Positions 7,651 to 18,761 are shown, counted from the first letter of the stretch. The stretch is DNA of 64,000 bases from Flavobacteriia bacterium (GCA_947446925.1 CANFHU010000007.1:54905-118904); one strand, 5' to 3'. Notes: generated by a model not told the origin, from the sequence alone. A program made the numbers and translations.

Positions 7651-10017
7651 TTATTCTTTTGTACGTTCGATTTCTTCGGTGTTTTTGATCTCACGATCTT
7701 CCACTTGCACTTTAGTATTTCCAAAATTATAAGTCAATGAAAAACGAGCTGAACGTTGATCTTGATAATTCATTACATCCAACAACACTCCGTTAGAATA
7801 CATTTGCAATTTTGGTCTCATAGATCGAAAAATATCGTTAAATGTAATCCCTAATACAAACTTCTTATTCTTTGTGCGATACAAAAACCCTGGATTTATA
7901 GTATAGAACGTTTGCATTTTCACTAATCCAGTTATTCCAGGAAAACTATATATTACTCCCAAATTCATTGTCAATCCTTTTAATGGCATTTTTATCTGAT
8001 TGTTAAGATTTATGGAAGAACTGAATCCTTTTAAGGAAGAGTAAGTGATTTCAGAATTGGAATATGAATTGGAGTAAATTAAATCCCATTGAACATCAGA
8101 TTGTATTACCCTGTTTTTTATGGAATATACCGAAGCTAATGATAGGATGTCAGAAGTTAAAAAATTCAGATTAGTATATACTTGTGTATTTGTTTTTTGA
8201 TCGACAATTGGAATTTGGCTATATAAATTCTCATTATGAGAATAATTTAAAGTACTCGAAAATTTGTCTTTAAAAATATAGTAAATGTCGATGTTGTTTG
8301 TAAATGAAGGTCTAAGAAATGGATTACCGATTGAATACTGATTTGCATTCATATACAATCTAAAAGGATTTAATTCTGAATAATTTGGTCTGTCGATTCT
8401 CCTAGAGTAAGACCCTCCTAAATATACCTCTTCTTTCAAAGCATAGAGCACATATAAAGACGGGAAAAATTTCAAATAATTATAGTTATTTACAGTATTG
8501 TAAGTAAATGACTTACTTTCAATGATCGAATTCTCCGCACGTATGCCAGCACTAATTTCCAACTTATTGAATGATTTAGAAAACGTAAAATACAAAGATT
8601 GAATCTTTTCATTATACAAAAACTTATCTTTTTCAAGAAGTTGTGGCAAATTATTTACTTTATACTCATTATCAAAAAAATTAAGATTTTCATTACTGCT
8701 AAGCCTTCCTCCAGTAGAAATTAAAAATTTCTCAAAAGGCAATTCAAAATCTACATCTAAAGAATTAGATAATACCTCCTGTATACTTGATGTTTGTATA
8801 GTAGACAAATTATATGGTGAAAATAAAAATTGTGTATAACTTTCGACTAATCGATTTTTGGATTGATCATAACTGAAATTATTGTAATCTATCGACATTT
8901 TTTTTCCTAGTGTATCAAAAATGTAAGAATAATTTAATCCTGTATTGATTGACTTTAAATTAGAATTACCATCTCCAAAAGATTTTGTAATTGAATCACT
9001 AATCAAATTTCTAAGGTAATTAATATTAGTTGTATTCGTAAGTGTAGGTTGAGAAGAATTAATTTGGGTAGAAAGTACAATTCTTGATCTTTCATTAATT
9101 TTATACGTTAGATTAGCGTTATTACTTAATCCAACTTGATTGTTTTTTGCAACGGAATTATTTTGATTATTACTCGTTGGTAATTTCAAATCAACATCTA
9201 TTAATTGTTGAAATACATTTTGACTTGCGCTTAGTCTATTCTTAAAACTTATTTTTCCCTTATTATAAGTCAGTCCTCCACTTACAGACTCTGACCAATA
9301 GGTATTTCTAGAAATTGATGAATTTACGTCTCCAGTATATCCTTTCTTCAATACCGACTTCAAAACAATATTTATAATCCCAGAAGAACCCTCAGCTTGA
9401 TATTTTGCTGGAGGATTACTTATAACTTCGATACGAGAAACATCCTCGCTTGGCACATTCATTAAATAATTGATTAAGTCTTCTCCAGCCAACTGTACCA
9501 CCTGATTATCGATGTATATGATTACTTCTCCTTTACCTACAATCTTTACGGATTTATCATCAACCCGAACTCCTGGTGTCATTGCTAACATGTTATAAAG
9601 ATTATTCCCATAGGAAATCAAAGAATTCTCCACATGAAACACCATACGATCCGCATTGCGTTTAAACACTGGTTTTTTATTATTAATAGTCGCTGCCTCT
9701 AATTGTTTGGACTTCGCCATTTCAATCACAATGGTGGTATCACTAGAAATCATGGCAACTTGCTCCGTTACCACTCCGTATTGCGAAACTTTAAACGAAT
9801 ATTCTCCTGCAATAACTTTTTGAAATACACATATTCCGCTACTATCTGTATATTCCGTTTGTAAAAAAGCATCTTGCTGACGCAATGAAACGGTTGTCAA
9901 TTCCATCCCTTTACCTTTAAAATCTATAATTTTTGTTGTAACCTTGAACTGAGCTTGTACGCTTGTTACTAGAAGACAAGAAATAAAAAAAAGGAATAAA
10001 TAGAAGTACTTTTTCAT
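7651..10017 (-). CDS. Outer membrane beta-barrel family protein (TonB-receptor-like, N-terminal carboxypeptidase-regulatory-like domain)
   Basis: Signal peptide; plug-like GVRVDDKSVKIVGKGEVIIYIDNQVVQLAGEDLINYLMNVPSEDVSRIEVISNPPAKYQAEGSSGIINIVLK. Confidence 0.9.
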   Translation of the reverse strand: MKKYFYLFLFFISCLLVTSVQAQFKVTTKIIDFKGKGMELTTVSLRQQDAFLQTEYTDSSGICVFQKVIAGEYSFKVSQYGVVTEQVAMISSDTTIVIEMAKSKQLEAATINNKKPVFKRNADRMVFHVENSLISYGNNLYNMLAMTPGVRVDDKSVKIVGKGEVIIYIDNQVVQLAGEDLINYLMNVPSEDVSRIEVISNPPAKYQAEGSSGIINIVLKSVLKKGYTGDVNSSISRNTYWSESVSGGLTYNKGKISFKNRLSASQNVFQQLIDVDLKLPTSNNQNNSVAKNNQVGLSNNANLTYKINERSRIVLSTQINSSQPTLTNTTNINYLRNLISDSITKSFGDGNSNLKSINTGLNYSYIFDTLGKKMSIDYNNFSYDQSKNRLVESYTQFLFSPYNLSTIQTSSIQEVLSNSLDVDFELPFEKFLISTGGRLSSNENLNFFDNEYKVNNLPQLLEKDKFLYNEKIQSLYFTFSKSFNKLEISAGIRAENSIIESKSFTYNTVNNYNYLKFFPSLYVLYALKEEVYLGGSYSRRIDRPNYSELNPFRLYMNANQYSIGNPFLRPSFTNNIDIYYIFKDKFSSTLNYSHNENLYSQIPIVDQKTNTQVYTNLNFLTSDILSLASVYSIKNRVIQSDVQWDLIYSNSYSNSEITYSSLKGFSSSINLNNQIKMPLKGLTMNLGVIYSFPGITGLVKMQTFYTINPGFLYRTKNKKFVLGITFNDIFRSMRPKLQMYSNGVLLDVMNYQDQRSARFSLTYNFGNTKVQVEDREIKNTEEIERTKE

Positions 10018-10191
10018 CTGTATTTTCGTTTATTTTTCTAGAACAAAACTACTAACAGATTTCACAACTACCAAATTATCAGTGTAAATCGCGTATAAAT
10101 ACGATGGTTTTCAATCGTGCTTTTTGTCAGATTTAGACAAAAAAAAGACCGCTTTCACAAGCAGTCTCTTACATTTTTTAAGTTCTATTTT

Positions 10192-11034
10192 TTACTTCTG
10201 CATCTCTGCAATGAAGGTATTCAAAAGTGTAATGTAGGTTTTATTATTTATTTTTTCAGCGACAACTAATCCTGCTTTTGCAGTCTCCATTGCTCCTTTT
10301 TTATCCCCTAACTCTTTTTGAATCATTGCTTTTGTGCGGTACATATAATACGCTGAAGGATTCCCTTGAATTGCTTTGGAAACCCATTCTAACGCTTGTT
10401 TATTATCTATTTTATTCGTGTAATAATAGTTTCCTGCAGCATAATAATCCGATGCAGATGGACCTGCCATTACTTTTTGAATATTTACAATCGTTCTTTG
10501 CGCAGTTAATAAGGTAAAAGGAAAAGTTACCGATGTTTTATCCCACGTAAAAGTCAATGCTGCTGATTCGTTTTCTAGATTATCTAGCGCTATCGTAAAC
10601 GTTTCTACCACTGATGGTAAAGTAGTAACAGCAGCTTTTGTGCGTAAAGCGACCTTGTTTTCCTCCCATTTTTCTGGTGTTCCCCAATTGGTTACATCCG
10701 TATAAAAAATTAATTCCCAACTATCTACCGCTGGTTTAGTGAAAATTGCATACGTCCCTGCTTTTAATGTATCTTTTCCGAAAATCAATACATCGCTTGT
10801 TGTAATTTTAGTATTTTCGTTTGCACCAGTTCTCCAAATTTCATTCAAAGGAACTACCTCTCCAAAGACATTCCGGTTATTTTTTCCTGGTCTAGAATAT
10901 TCAATTTTAATATCTGTCAAACCTACACGTTGCTCCATTTTTGCAACTGGACTCGCTTTTGGCGTTTGTAACTGTGCTCCTGCACTTACTGCTAATCCTA
11001 AAATTAAGACAATACTTGTGATACTTCTTTTCAT
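10192..11034 (-). CDS. DUF2911 domain-containing protein
   Basis: MKRSITSIVLILGLAVSAGAQLQTPKASPVAKMEQRVGLTDIKIEYSRPGKNNRNVFGEVVPLNEIWRTGANENTKI; track start at 11259 is over-extended. Confidence 0.85.
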   Translation of the reverse strand: MKRSITSIVLILGLAVSAGAQLQTPKASPVAKMEQRVGLTDIKIEYSRPGKNNRNVFGEVVPLNEIWRTGANENTKITTSDVLIFGKDTLKAGTYAIFTKPAVDSWELIFYTDVTNWGTPEKWEENKVALRTKAAVTTLPSVVETFTIALDNLENESAALTFTWDKTSVTFPFTLLTAQRTIVNIQKVMAGPSASDYYAAGNYYYTNKIDNKQALEWVSKAIQGNPSAYYMYRTKAMIQKELGDKKGAMETAKAGLVVAEKINNKTYITLLNTFIAEMQK

Positions 11035-11036
11035 AA

Positions 11037-11558
11037 TTAATTCGTTAAGTGTTTTAAATTGATTGTGTACAAACCGACCATGATACCTGACCACAATAAT
11101 AGAGAAAGGACATCTTCCATCGCAATAAGTTTGGTTGGTAATATTAAATACAAAGAGATAACCGATAAAACAGAGTATACCAAATATAAATAATACCCTG
11201 AACGTTGACGTTTTTTGAACATTTTGAAAACTCCAAAAAAGCCCAGTGAATACACCCAAATATTTATTGTTGCATTTAAATAAAATTTGTCATTCATCAC
11301 TTTTTGCTTTTCGTATGCTAATTCTAACAAACGTGCTTTTTCCTGTTTACTGATCGAATTTGGGACTAAAGAACTTACATTTTGAAATGTTTCGTTCAAT
11401 TCCGTTTCAGACATTGGTCCAGAAAACAAGCCGAAAATTGCTGGTATTAAGATGATTCCGATGTAGATAAAACTCAAAATACAAAGTACCTTTAAAAATA
11501 TAGGCATCTTTTTTTCTTCTTGAATTTCTTCTACTTCTTGGTATTCTACATTTTCCAT
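11037..11558 (-). CDS. Hypothetical membrane protein
   Basis: Several hydrophobic segments; overlaps hutH end. Confidence 0.7.
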   Translation of the reverse strand: MENVEYQEVEEIQEEKKMPIFLKVLCILSFIYIGIILIPAIFGLFSGPMSETELNETFQNVSSLVPNSISKQEKARLLELAYEKQKVMNDKFYLNATINIWVYSLGFFGVFKMFKKRQRSGYYLYLVYSVLSVISLYLILPTKLIAMEDVLSLLLWSGIMVGLYTINLKHLTN

Positions 11559-13039
11559 GAAATATTTTTTACAAAGTTTGTACTCGCACTAATTAATGGA
11601 TGTAAATAACAATCTTCCTCTACAAATGGCACTACTTCACGGTACGAAGCATGTAAACTTTGTAAAATGGAACTTGATTTTAAAGGCTTTCTGAATTCGT
11701 ATGCTTGCGCTGCGTTTAACAATTCAATTCCCTGAATCGTATAACAATTCTCCAACACACGGTATAATTTTGTTGCTGCATTTGCCCCCATACTCACGTG
11801 GTCTTCTTGCCCATTGGAAGAATCTACAGTATCACAACTTGCTGGAAAACAAAGCGATTTATTTTGACTCACAATCGAGGCACAGGTATATTGTGGAATC
11901 ATGAACCCAGAATTTAAGCCTGGATTTGCCACTAAGAATGCTGGTAAACCTCTTGTCCCTGAAATCAATTTATACACACGACGCTCAGAGATACTTCCCA
12001 TTTCAGCCATTGCCAATGCTAAGAAATCCATCGATATCGCCAATGGTTGTCCGTGGAAATTTCCTGCTGAAACTACCAACCCTTCTTCTGGGAAAATCGT
12101 AGGATTATCAGTCACCGCATTGATTTCGTTTTCAACTACTTTCGCACAATGTTCGATCGCATCATAACTTGCACCATGCACTTGTGGTATACATCTAAAC
12201 GAATATGGATCTTGTACGTGCGCTTTTTCTTGCGCTACAATCTGACTTCCTTTCAATAAATTGCGCATTTCTTCTGCGGCATGTATTTGACCTGCTTGTT
12301 TACGAATTTCATTCACAGAAACGCCAAACGGCTCGATACGACCATCGTACCCTTCTAAGGATAAAGCTGCAATGTGGTTGAATTGATTCCATAATTTATA
12401 GGAAGTTGCTACTGCATACGAAGCATAACTACTCATGAATTGTGTTCCGTTCAACAAGGCCAAACCTTCTTTGGATTGCAATTCTACTGGCTCTAATCCA
12501 CAAATTGCTAAAACCTCTCTTCCCGAAAAACGTTTTCCTTGGTAGGCAACTTCTCCTTCTCCAAAAATCGGTAAAGACAAATGAGCCAAGGGCGCTAAAT
12601 CTCCCGAAGCACCTAAACTTCCTTGTTGGTAAACAATTGGTAAAATATCGTTATTGAAGAAATACACCAAACGCTCTACCGTTGCTAATTGTACCCCTGA
12701 ATGTCCGTGCGACAAACCTAATACTTTCAATAAAAGCATACGTTTCACCAAATGACTAGGAACTTCTTCTCCAGCCCCACAAGCATGGGAAAGCACTAAG
12801 TTTTTCTGTAATAATGCTAAATCTTCGTTTGGAATCACGGTATTACACAAGGAACCAAATCCAGTGTTAATTCCATAAATAACGCGATTTTCCTTTGCAA
12901 CAACCTCATCCAGGTACGCACGACACTTCGTGATTTTTTCTTTTGCATTCTCGGATAATTCAATCGTATATCCTTCATTTAAAATCTCTTCTAGTTGTTC
13001 TAGAGAAATCCAATCGTTGTTAATTAAGTACTTTTTCAT
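11546..13039 (-). CDS. hutH: Histidine ammonia-lyase
   Basis: INTGFGSL, GSLGASGDLAPLAHLSL (MIO-forming ASG), QDPYSFRCIPQVHGA, NGQEDHVSMG. Confidence 0.95.
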   Translation of the reverse strand: MKKYLINNDWISLEQLEEILNEGYTIELSENAKEKITKCRAYLDEVVAKENRVIYGINTGFGSLCNTVIPNEDLALLQKNLVLSHACGAGEEVPSHLVKRMLLLKVLGLSHGHSGVQLATVERLVYFFNNDILPIVYQQGSLGASGDLAPLAHLSLPIFGEGEVAYQGKRFSGREVLAICGLEPVELQSKEGLALLNGTQFMSSYASYAVATSYKLWNQFNHIAALSLEGYDGRIEPFGVSVNEIRKQAGQIHAAEEMRNLLKGSQIVAQEKAHVQDPYSFRCIPQVHGASYDAIEHCAKVVENEINAVTDNPTIFPEEGLVVSAGNFHGQPLAISMDFLALAMAEMGSISERRVYKLISGTRGLPAFLVANPGLNSGFMIPQYTCASIVSQNKSLCFPASCDTVDSSNGQEDHVSMGANAATKLYRVLENCYTIQGIELLNAAQAYEFRKPLKSSSILQSLHASYREVVPFVEEDCYLHPLISASTNFVKNISWKM

Positions 13040-13116
13040 TTTATTATTTTTATTCTTCCCCCTTGGAAGGGGGACCGAGGGGGATGACTCTGGTATCTTT
13101 CACCCCACTCATTTTA

Positions 13117-14517
13117 CTATTTAATTAAATTTTCAAAAACATATTTCAGTGCATTATCAGACTCTACTTCAAAATTTGGTGCTACACCAACTTTATCTAA
13201 TCTAACTCCGTCATTTGTAAAATAATCTGTTGTAGGCACAGTCAATATAAAGTCATCGGACAAATTAATAAAGGACATACCTAACATTGCGCCAGCAGTA
13301 TTCTCACCAACAACGATACCTCTTCCCGTATTTTTTAATGCGTATACTAAAGGTTCACAAGTACTTGCAGTACGTTTGTCTGTTAAAACAAATATTTTTC
13401 CTTTATAAACTTCTTTCGCTGGTATTACTTTTAATACAATTGCTTTTTCAGTTTTCATCTGAGCTAAAAACTGAAATAAATCTGGTTGAATTACATAAGG
13501 TAAGTCTGTATATTGCAGAGATGTTGGAATTACATTTGTTGAATCAAACCATCTTCTAGTCAGAAAAACACCTGTATTCAATTCATTTTCAATAACTCTT
13601 TTTCCAAACATTAATGAAGAAGCTATTCCTCCTCCACCATTTTTTCTTAAATCAACTATCAAATTTTTATAGTTTTTAGATAAAATAATTTTAAAAACAC
13701 TATCCATTTCTTCTGCAGAACCAGCAAAAGATTTGATTCTTAATATACCTGTTTGTCTTGACAAACTATCTGAAAGAAATACTGTATTGGAAGGAGTTCC
13801 ATTTCCAAATTCCATTTTTCGTATTAAATTAAAATGCGAAAAAGGAAATTTCTTATTTTTTCTAGTTGAAAAATAATGAAATATTAATAATTCTAAATCA
13901 TCCTCAATATGAATTGGTTTACGTAACTTATACTTGTATCTTTTCCAAATTCTATGATTTAAAATAGCCTTATCGTAGATATACTTACTTGTAGTATCAA
14001 TTATTCCTGACATTACTCTAGAATAATCAGTTGTATTTGTTGTTTCCTTATTTGAAAAAAATGTACCTATTTCAGAATGATTTATTTTAGAATAAATTGT
14101 ACCCGAAATTTTAGAATTGTAGAGATAACCTTCAATATCACCTGATTGATTTAAAACATCAGAATAAGTTCCCTTAATGAATAATGTATCATTCTTAAGA
14201 TAAGTTGTTCCATTAGTAATTTTAACCAACGATCCATCTGAAACACTTTTTATTACTTTTTTAATGAATTTAGATTTAATTGATCCAAAAAGATCCTTTA
14301 ATACATTTTTACGTGTATAAGCATTAAAGGTATTTGATTTGGTTTCAAAAATTAAATTAATTCTATATTCACCAAAATTAGTTTCAGGAAAAACTACATT
14401 CCATTTACCCTCCAATAAATTAGTCGAGTTATCTTTTTGGGCATGAACACTTAAAGAAAAGAAACCAATAATTACTATCGGAATAATTCTTAACAATTTT
14501 AATGTGTAATTTTTCAT
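13117..14517 (-). CDS. S41-family peptidase
   Basis: NLIVDLRKNGGGG, KIFVLTDKRTASTCEPLVYALKNTGRGIVVGENTAGAM. Confidence 0.85.
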   Translation of the reverse strand: MKNYTLKLLRIIPIVIIGFFSLSVHAQKDNSTNLLEGKWNVVFPETNFGEYRINLIFETKSNTFNAYTRKNVLKDLFGSIKSKFIKKVIKSVSDGSLVKITNGTTYLKNDTLFIKGTYSDVLNQSGDIEGYLYNSKISGTIYSKINHSEIGTFFSNKETTNTTDYSRVMSGIIDTTSKYIYDKAILNHRIWKRYKYKLRKPIHIEDDLELLIFHYFSTRKNKKFPFSHFNLIRKMEFGNGTPSNTVFLSDSLSRQTGILRIKSFAGSAEEMDSVFKIILSKNYKNLIVDLRKNGGGGIASSLMFGKRVIENELNTGVFLTRRWFDSTNVIPTSLQYTDLPYVIQPDLFQFLAQMKTEKAIVLKVIPAKEVYKGKIFVLTDKRTASTCEPLVYALKNTGRGIVVGENTAGAMLGMSFINLSDDFILTVPTTDYFTNDGVRLDKVGVAPNFEVESDNALKYVFENLIK

Positions 14518-14590
14518 TTATTACTTCTTTTCACCTCCCTCAATCCCTGCACTTACGTTTGGTCTTCGAAAGCAATGCTTTCTCTCCTCA

Positions 14591-14723
14591 CTTCGACAAG
14601 CTCAGTGTAAACTCGGGAAGTCTTAAATTTTGCTTCTATTTATTATCTTCAATCGTTTCCTTGTCTTCGACTACGCTCAGACTGACGGAAACCCTCTTCG
14701 TCCCCCTGAGCGGAGTCGAAGGG
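14591..14723. repeat. Dispersed CTTCGAC...GCTCAG repeat cluster
   Basis: CTTCGACAAGCTCAGTGTAA (14591), CTTCGACTACGCTCAGACTGACGG (14665), CCTGAGCGGAGTCGAAGGG (14705). Confidence 0.8.
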
Positions 14724-16094
14724 CTACTTTTTAACTAAAGAGATCAACTCCTCCACACTCACTTCTTCCTGTTCTCCTGTTTCCATGTTTTTTAATTGGA
14801 TGATCTCATTGGCCATTTCATCTTCCCCAACAATCGCTACGTATTTCACGCGCACATCGTTTGCATACTTCATTTGCTTTTGCATTTTCGCTTTGGATGG
14901 ATACAATTCACAGGAAATACCGTTTTTACGAATGTCTTTCACCAATGGTAGACAATATGCTTCTTCCACTGCACCAAAATTCACGAACAATACTTCCAAT
15001 CCTTGCTCTACTTCTTTTGGAAACAATTCTAATTCTTTCAATACATCATAAATACGGTCAGCGCCAAACGAAATCCCTACACCAGACATATTTGGCATTC
15101 CAAACAAATCCGTCAAGTTATCGTAACGACCACCACCGCAAATACTTCCCATTTTTACGCCATCCGCTTTTACTTCGAAAATTGCTCCCGTATAGTAGTT
15201 CAAACCACGTGCTAAGGTCACATCAAACACCAAGCTTGCTTTTTCTAGACCTAGTTTCGTAGCCGTATCTAGCACATACACCAACTCTTCGATTCCTTTC
15301 AAACCAATTTCACTTGTCGCTAAATAGTTTTTCATCGCTTCGATGCGTTCTTGGTTCGAACCAGTCATCGTCAACAACGGCTTAATGCGTTCTATCGAAC
15401 TTTCAGCAACTCCTTTTTCCTGTAATTCTTTGATAACACCATCTTCCCCAATTTTATCTAACTTATCCAAAGCCACTGTGATGTCAATCAAACGATCAGA
15501 CTCCCCAGAAACCTCAGCGATTCCAGATAAAATTTTACGGTTATTGATATATATTGTGAAGGCTGGCAACTTTAAATTGCTCAACACCTCATCAAACAAC
15601 TGAATAAAATCCACTTCGTACAACAACGAGTCGCTTCCTACCACATCCGCATCGCATTGAAAAAACTCCTGGTAACGACCATGTTGCGGACGATCTGCTC
15701 TCCAAACCGGTTGAATTTGGTAACGCTTAAACGGAAACGATAATTCATTTTGGTGTTGAACCACAAAACGTGCAAACGGCACGGTCAAGTCATAACGCAA
15801 GGCTTTTTCCGCTAAGGAATTCGCAAAACGCGCTAAGTTCCCTTCTTCCAATGCTTGGATATCTGCTTTCTTTTGCTTGTCGCCCGAATTTAATATCCTA
15901 AAAATCAAACGATCTCCCTCTTCGCCATACTTCCCCATCAAGGTAGAAGACAACTCAAAGGAAGGAGTTTCAATCGGTAAGAATCCAAAGTTTTTATAAG
16001 AGGCCTTAATCGTGTCGAAGATATAATTTCTACGAGCTACTTCATAAGGTAAAAAATCACGTGTTCCTTTCGGTATGGATGGTTTTTGCGCCAT
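14724..16094 (-). CDS. hisS: Histidyl-tRNA synthetase
   Basis: [42 protein letters not shown]. Confidence 0.97.
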   Translation of the reverse strand: MAQKPSIPKGTRDFLPYEVARRNYIFDTIKASYKNFGFLPIETPSFELSSTLMGKYGEEGDRLIFRILNSGDKQKKADIQALEEGNLARFANSLAEKALRYDLTVPFARFVVQHQNELSFPFKRYQIQPVWRADRPQHGRYQEFFQCDADVVGSDSLLYEVDFIQLFDEVLSNLKLPAFTIYINNRKILSGIAEVSGESDRLIDITVALDKLDKIGEDGVIKELQEKGVAESSIERIKPLLTMTGSNQERIEAMKNYLATSEIGLKGIEELVYVLDTATKLGLEKASLVFDVTLARGLNYYTGAIFEVKADGVKMGSICGGGRYDNLTDLFGMPNMSGVGISFGADRIYDVLKELELFPKEVEQGLEVLFVNFGAVEEAYCLPLVKDIRKNGISCELYPSKAKMQKQMKYANDVRVKYVAIVGEDEMANEIIQLKNMETGEQEEVSVEELISLVKK

Positions 16095-16243
16095 GGTTGA
16101 ATAGTTTGTCGCAAAGATAAGTTTATTAATTTGAAAATTTGAAAATGAGGTACACTTCGATAAACTCAGTGTAAAATTTGAAAATTAATGTAGCAATGAA
16201 TTCAATGTAGCAATGTGTAAATGGAAAGTAGAAATCTTATTTT

Positions 16244-16852
16244 CTAAATCTCTTTTACTTCATGGAGGATTCTTTCTTTTACTTGACTCCAGGTAATCGG
16301 AATTAACATAATAGGATCTGGCTCAATTTCAGCATCATCAAAATACAATAAACTTTTTAAGACCATAAATTCAGATCCATTTGGATATTTTTGAGAATAA
16401 AAAGTCAACATCTCGGACAACGAGAAATCATTCAGCAATTGATAAACATCCATAAAATCCTTTTTACTTCCGCGTCCAGCAATAGCATTAAGCTTCATCG
16501 CTGCTATATCTTTCTTTGAAACTAAACGAATACCATCAATAACATTTACAGGTTCTAATAATTGAAAATTATAGTCAACAAAATCTACCTTAATGTTATT
16601 AATTACATAAATCAAAATTTTTGAACTCTGAGAAAGAATGATTGTTTCTCCTTTGTCTTTCAATATTTCAGTAAAAAAATCAGGATTAATCTCACTTTTA
16701 CCAAATAAATCAATGTCTACGGATAATCGATGTCCCTCATACAATGCTAACGCAGTTCCTCCAACCAAATTAAAATCAGTAAATTCATTTACTAACATTA
16801 ACTCTTCTAATAACTCCAATAATTCTGGTTTGACTGCTTGTTTTTGTAGCAT
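16244..16852 (-). CDS. Nucleotidyltransferase, AbiEii toxin family-like
   Basis: FTDFNLVGGTALALYEGHRLSVDIDLFGK motif; DIAAMKLNAIAGRGSKKDFMDVYQLL. Confidence 0.85.
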   Translation of the reverse strand: MLQKQAVKPELLELLEELMLVNEFTDFNLVGGTALALYEGHRLSVDIDLFGKSEINPDFFTEILKDKGETIILSQSSKILIYVINNIKVDFVDYNFQLLEPVNVIDGIRLVSKKDIAAMKLNAIAGRGSKKDFMDVYQLLNDFSLSEMLTFYSQKYPNGSEFMVLKSLLYFDDAEIEPDPIMLIPITWSQVKERILHEVKEI

Positions 16853-17106
16853 TTAAATTCGGATTTATCAATTTTATATAGGTTGGATAAAAAAGAAATA
16901 GAAACATCATCTAAAGTGGGTAACTGAACAGCAAGTGCTTTTATATTCTCAACCCCTATTATAGATTTAAGTAATAACCAATCCTTTAAAATACCATATT
17001 GTAAAACTCTTTGCAACACAAAAACACCATTCTTCTCCATGTCTACTGACTGAACATCAACATCCCAAAAAATATGTGGTGACAAACTTGTAATTAAAGA
17101 TGACAT
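16807..17106 (-). CDS. Partner protein of the AbiEii-like toxin (DUF6922-like)
   Basis: HIFWDVDVQSVDMEKNGVFVLQRVLQYGILKDWLLLKSIIG; overlaps the AbiEii-like gene. Confidence 0.7.
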   Translation of the reverse strand: MSSLITSLSPHIFWDVDVQSVDMEKNGVFVLQRVLQYGILKDWLLLKSIIGVENIKALAVQLPTLDDVSISFLSNLYKIDKSEFKCYKNKQSNQNYWSY

Positions 17107-17276
17107 CTTTTCCTATTTGATATAAAAATACAAAATTTAAAATTTAAAGCCTAAAAAAATATGTAAACTAAACTTACCAATCAGTATGTTACTAATAGGT
17201 AAGTTACCTAATGGTAATATTTTAATAAACTCAATTATAAGTGGTAAAAGAAAACATTAATAATTTAGTGGTAAAA

Positions 17277-18761
17277 TCAATTCTCCAAATACTTTACAAC
17301 CTCATCTACCCATTCTACTTCAGGGACTAATCCTTGAAAATAAATATCTGGCTGAACCCCTACGTCGTCGATACAAAAATTCGGTATACGATAACTTTTG
17401 GTCATACCATAACAAAAATTCAAATTACCATCTGGGGAATTTATGCAATTCAAATTAGAGATATCTAACATTCCACCAGTTGTACAACCGAATATTTTGA
17501 CTTTTTTGCTTTGACGAGCTTCCATTAAAAATGCTTCATCAGTGCTTCCATTATTTTTATTGCAAATAATAGCTACCTGTTTTGGATATTCAGATTTTAT
17601 TAATTCTAATTTAGTTATAGTATCTTGTACAAAAAATTCTGAATAATCAACATCGATCATTTTTCCTAGATTGTCTCTCATCTTTTTTGCAATTTCAGTA
17701 CAAAATCTCTTTGACAGACTATCTTGAATCATGTTCGCATAAAATTCATAACCTTTAGAATTTAATTCTGTAGCATAATACTGTTGACCGGTACTATAAG
17801 TAGTATTTGTCTGAATAAAAGGGATTAATCCTCCGTATGAATCATCACTTCCCCCAGTTCCATTACGAATATCGATTATTAAATTTGGAACACTTTTAAT
17901 TAATGCTTCATTTTGTTTTAAGATACTATCGATAATTACTTTATTCTCATATCTAAAAGAAGGTATACGTAAATACAATGTTTGAGGTGTTAACTTTTCA
18001 AAATAAGGCTTAGTATTTGTAAAAAAATTATACGTTGAACTTAGTGTTTGTGTAACATTCGTATTATCTGGTAATTTAACAAAAAAATGTTCGATTCCTT
18101 TTCTATAATAACTGAGTGTGTTTCGTAATGTATCTAAAGTCAATTTATCTCCTTTAATTAAGTGATATAAATTGTTTAATAAATAACTTTTTTGTGTACT
18201 ATCATAATCCACATCAAAAATGATATCTATATTTTCAAAATCCACATCATACGCAAGCTTGTAAAAGGAAAAATTATTAGGATTATTTTCATTTTGTAGT
18301 ACTCCAAATTTTGTATTCCATTCCGGAAAAAGCCAAATACCCTCTAAAAAATGAGATTTCTTTTTCTTGCCAATGATTTTTAAAATTTCCTTTTCTGAAT
18401 AATTCTTACCAAATAGTTTGCTTGTTGCTTTTTTAACTGTTTGTTCTGCAAATTCCGTGAAAGAACGATTCCAACCAACTTGTATATGTCCACCTCTAAA
18501 AAAGCTGGTATACTCACCCATTAACTTCATACAAGTTTTTGGAGTCAAAGTATCATTCAATTTAGCTGTCAAACGTTTTTTATAATCTTCGTAATAATCT
18601 TTCCCCTTCTTATCCAACACATATTGAAAACCTGCGTCATTCTCTTCAAAGGTTTTTACCATCCAATTAAAATTCTCTACACAATTACACGATTGACCAA
18701 ATGACAAACTAGAAAATAACACTAACAAAAGCGTCCCAATAAATGAAGTTATACTATTCAT
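17277..18761 (-). CDS. S41-family peptidase-like protein
   Basis: NLIIDIRNGTGGSDDSYGGLIPFI, QVAIICNKNNGSTDEAFLMEARQSKKVKIFGCTTGG; likely start MNSITSF at 18761. Confidence 0.8.
   Translation of the reverse strand: MNSITSFIGTLLLVLFSSLSFGQSCNCVENFNWMVKTFEENDAGFQYVLDKKGKDYYEDYKKRLTAKLNDTLTPKTCMKLMGEYTSFFRGGHIQVGWNRSFTEFAEQTVKKATSKLFGKNYSEKEILKIIGKKKKSHFLEGIWLFPEWNTKFGVLQNENNPNNFSFYKLAYDVDFENIDIIFDVDYDSTQKSYLLNNLYHLIKGDKLTLDTLRNTLSYYRKGIEHFFVKLPDNTNVTQTLSSTYNFFTNTKPYFEKLTPQTLYLRIPSFRYENKVIIDSILKQNEALIKSVPNLIIDIRNGTGGSDDSYGGLIPFIQTNTTYSTGQQYYATELNSKGYEFYANMIQDSLSKRFCTEIAKKMRDNLGKMIDVDYSEFFVQDTITKLELIKSEYPKQVAIICNKNNGSTDEAFLMEARQSKKVKIFGCTTGGMLDISNLNCINSPDGNLNFCYGMTKSYRIPNFCIDDVGVQPDIYFQGLVPEVEWVDEVVKYLEN

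Noticed and set aside
14502-14738. 78-aa plus-strand ORF ending [11 protein letters not shown]
   Set aside because: Translation of dispersed intergenic repeats, antisense at both ends to real genes.
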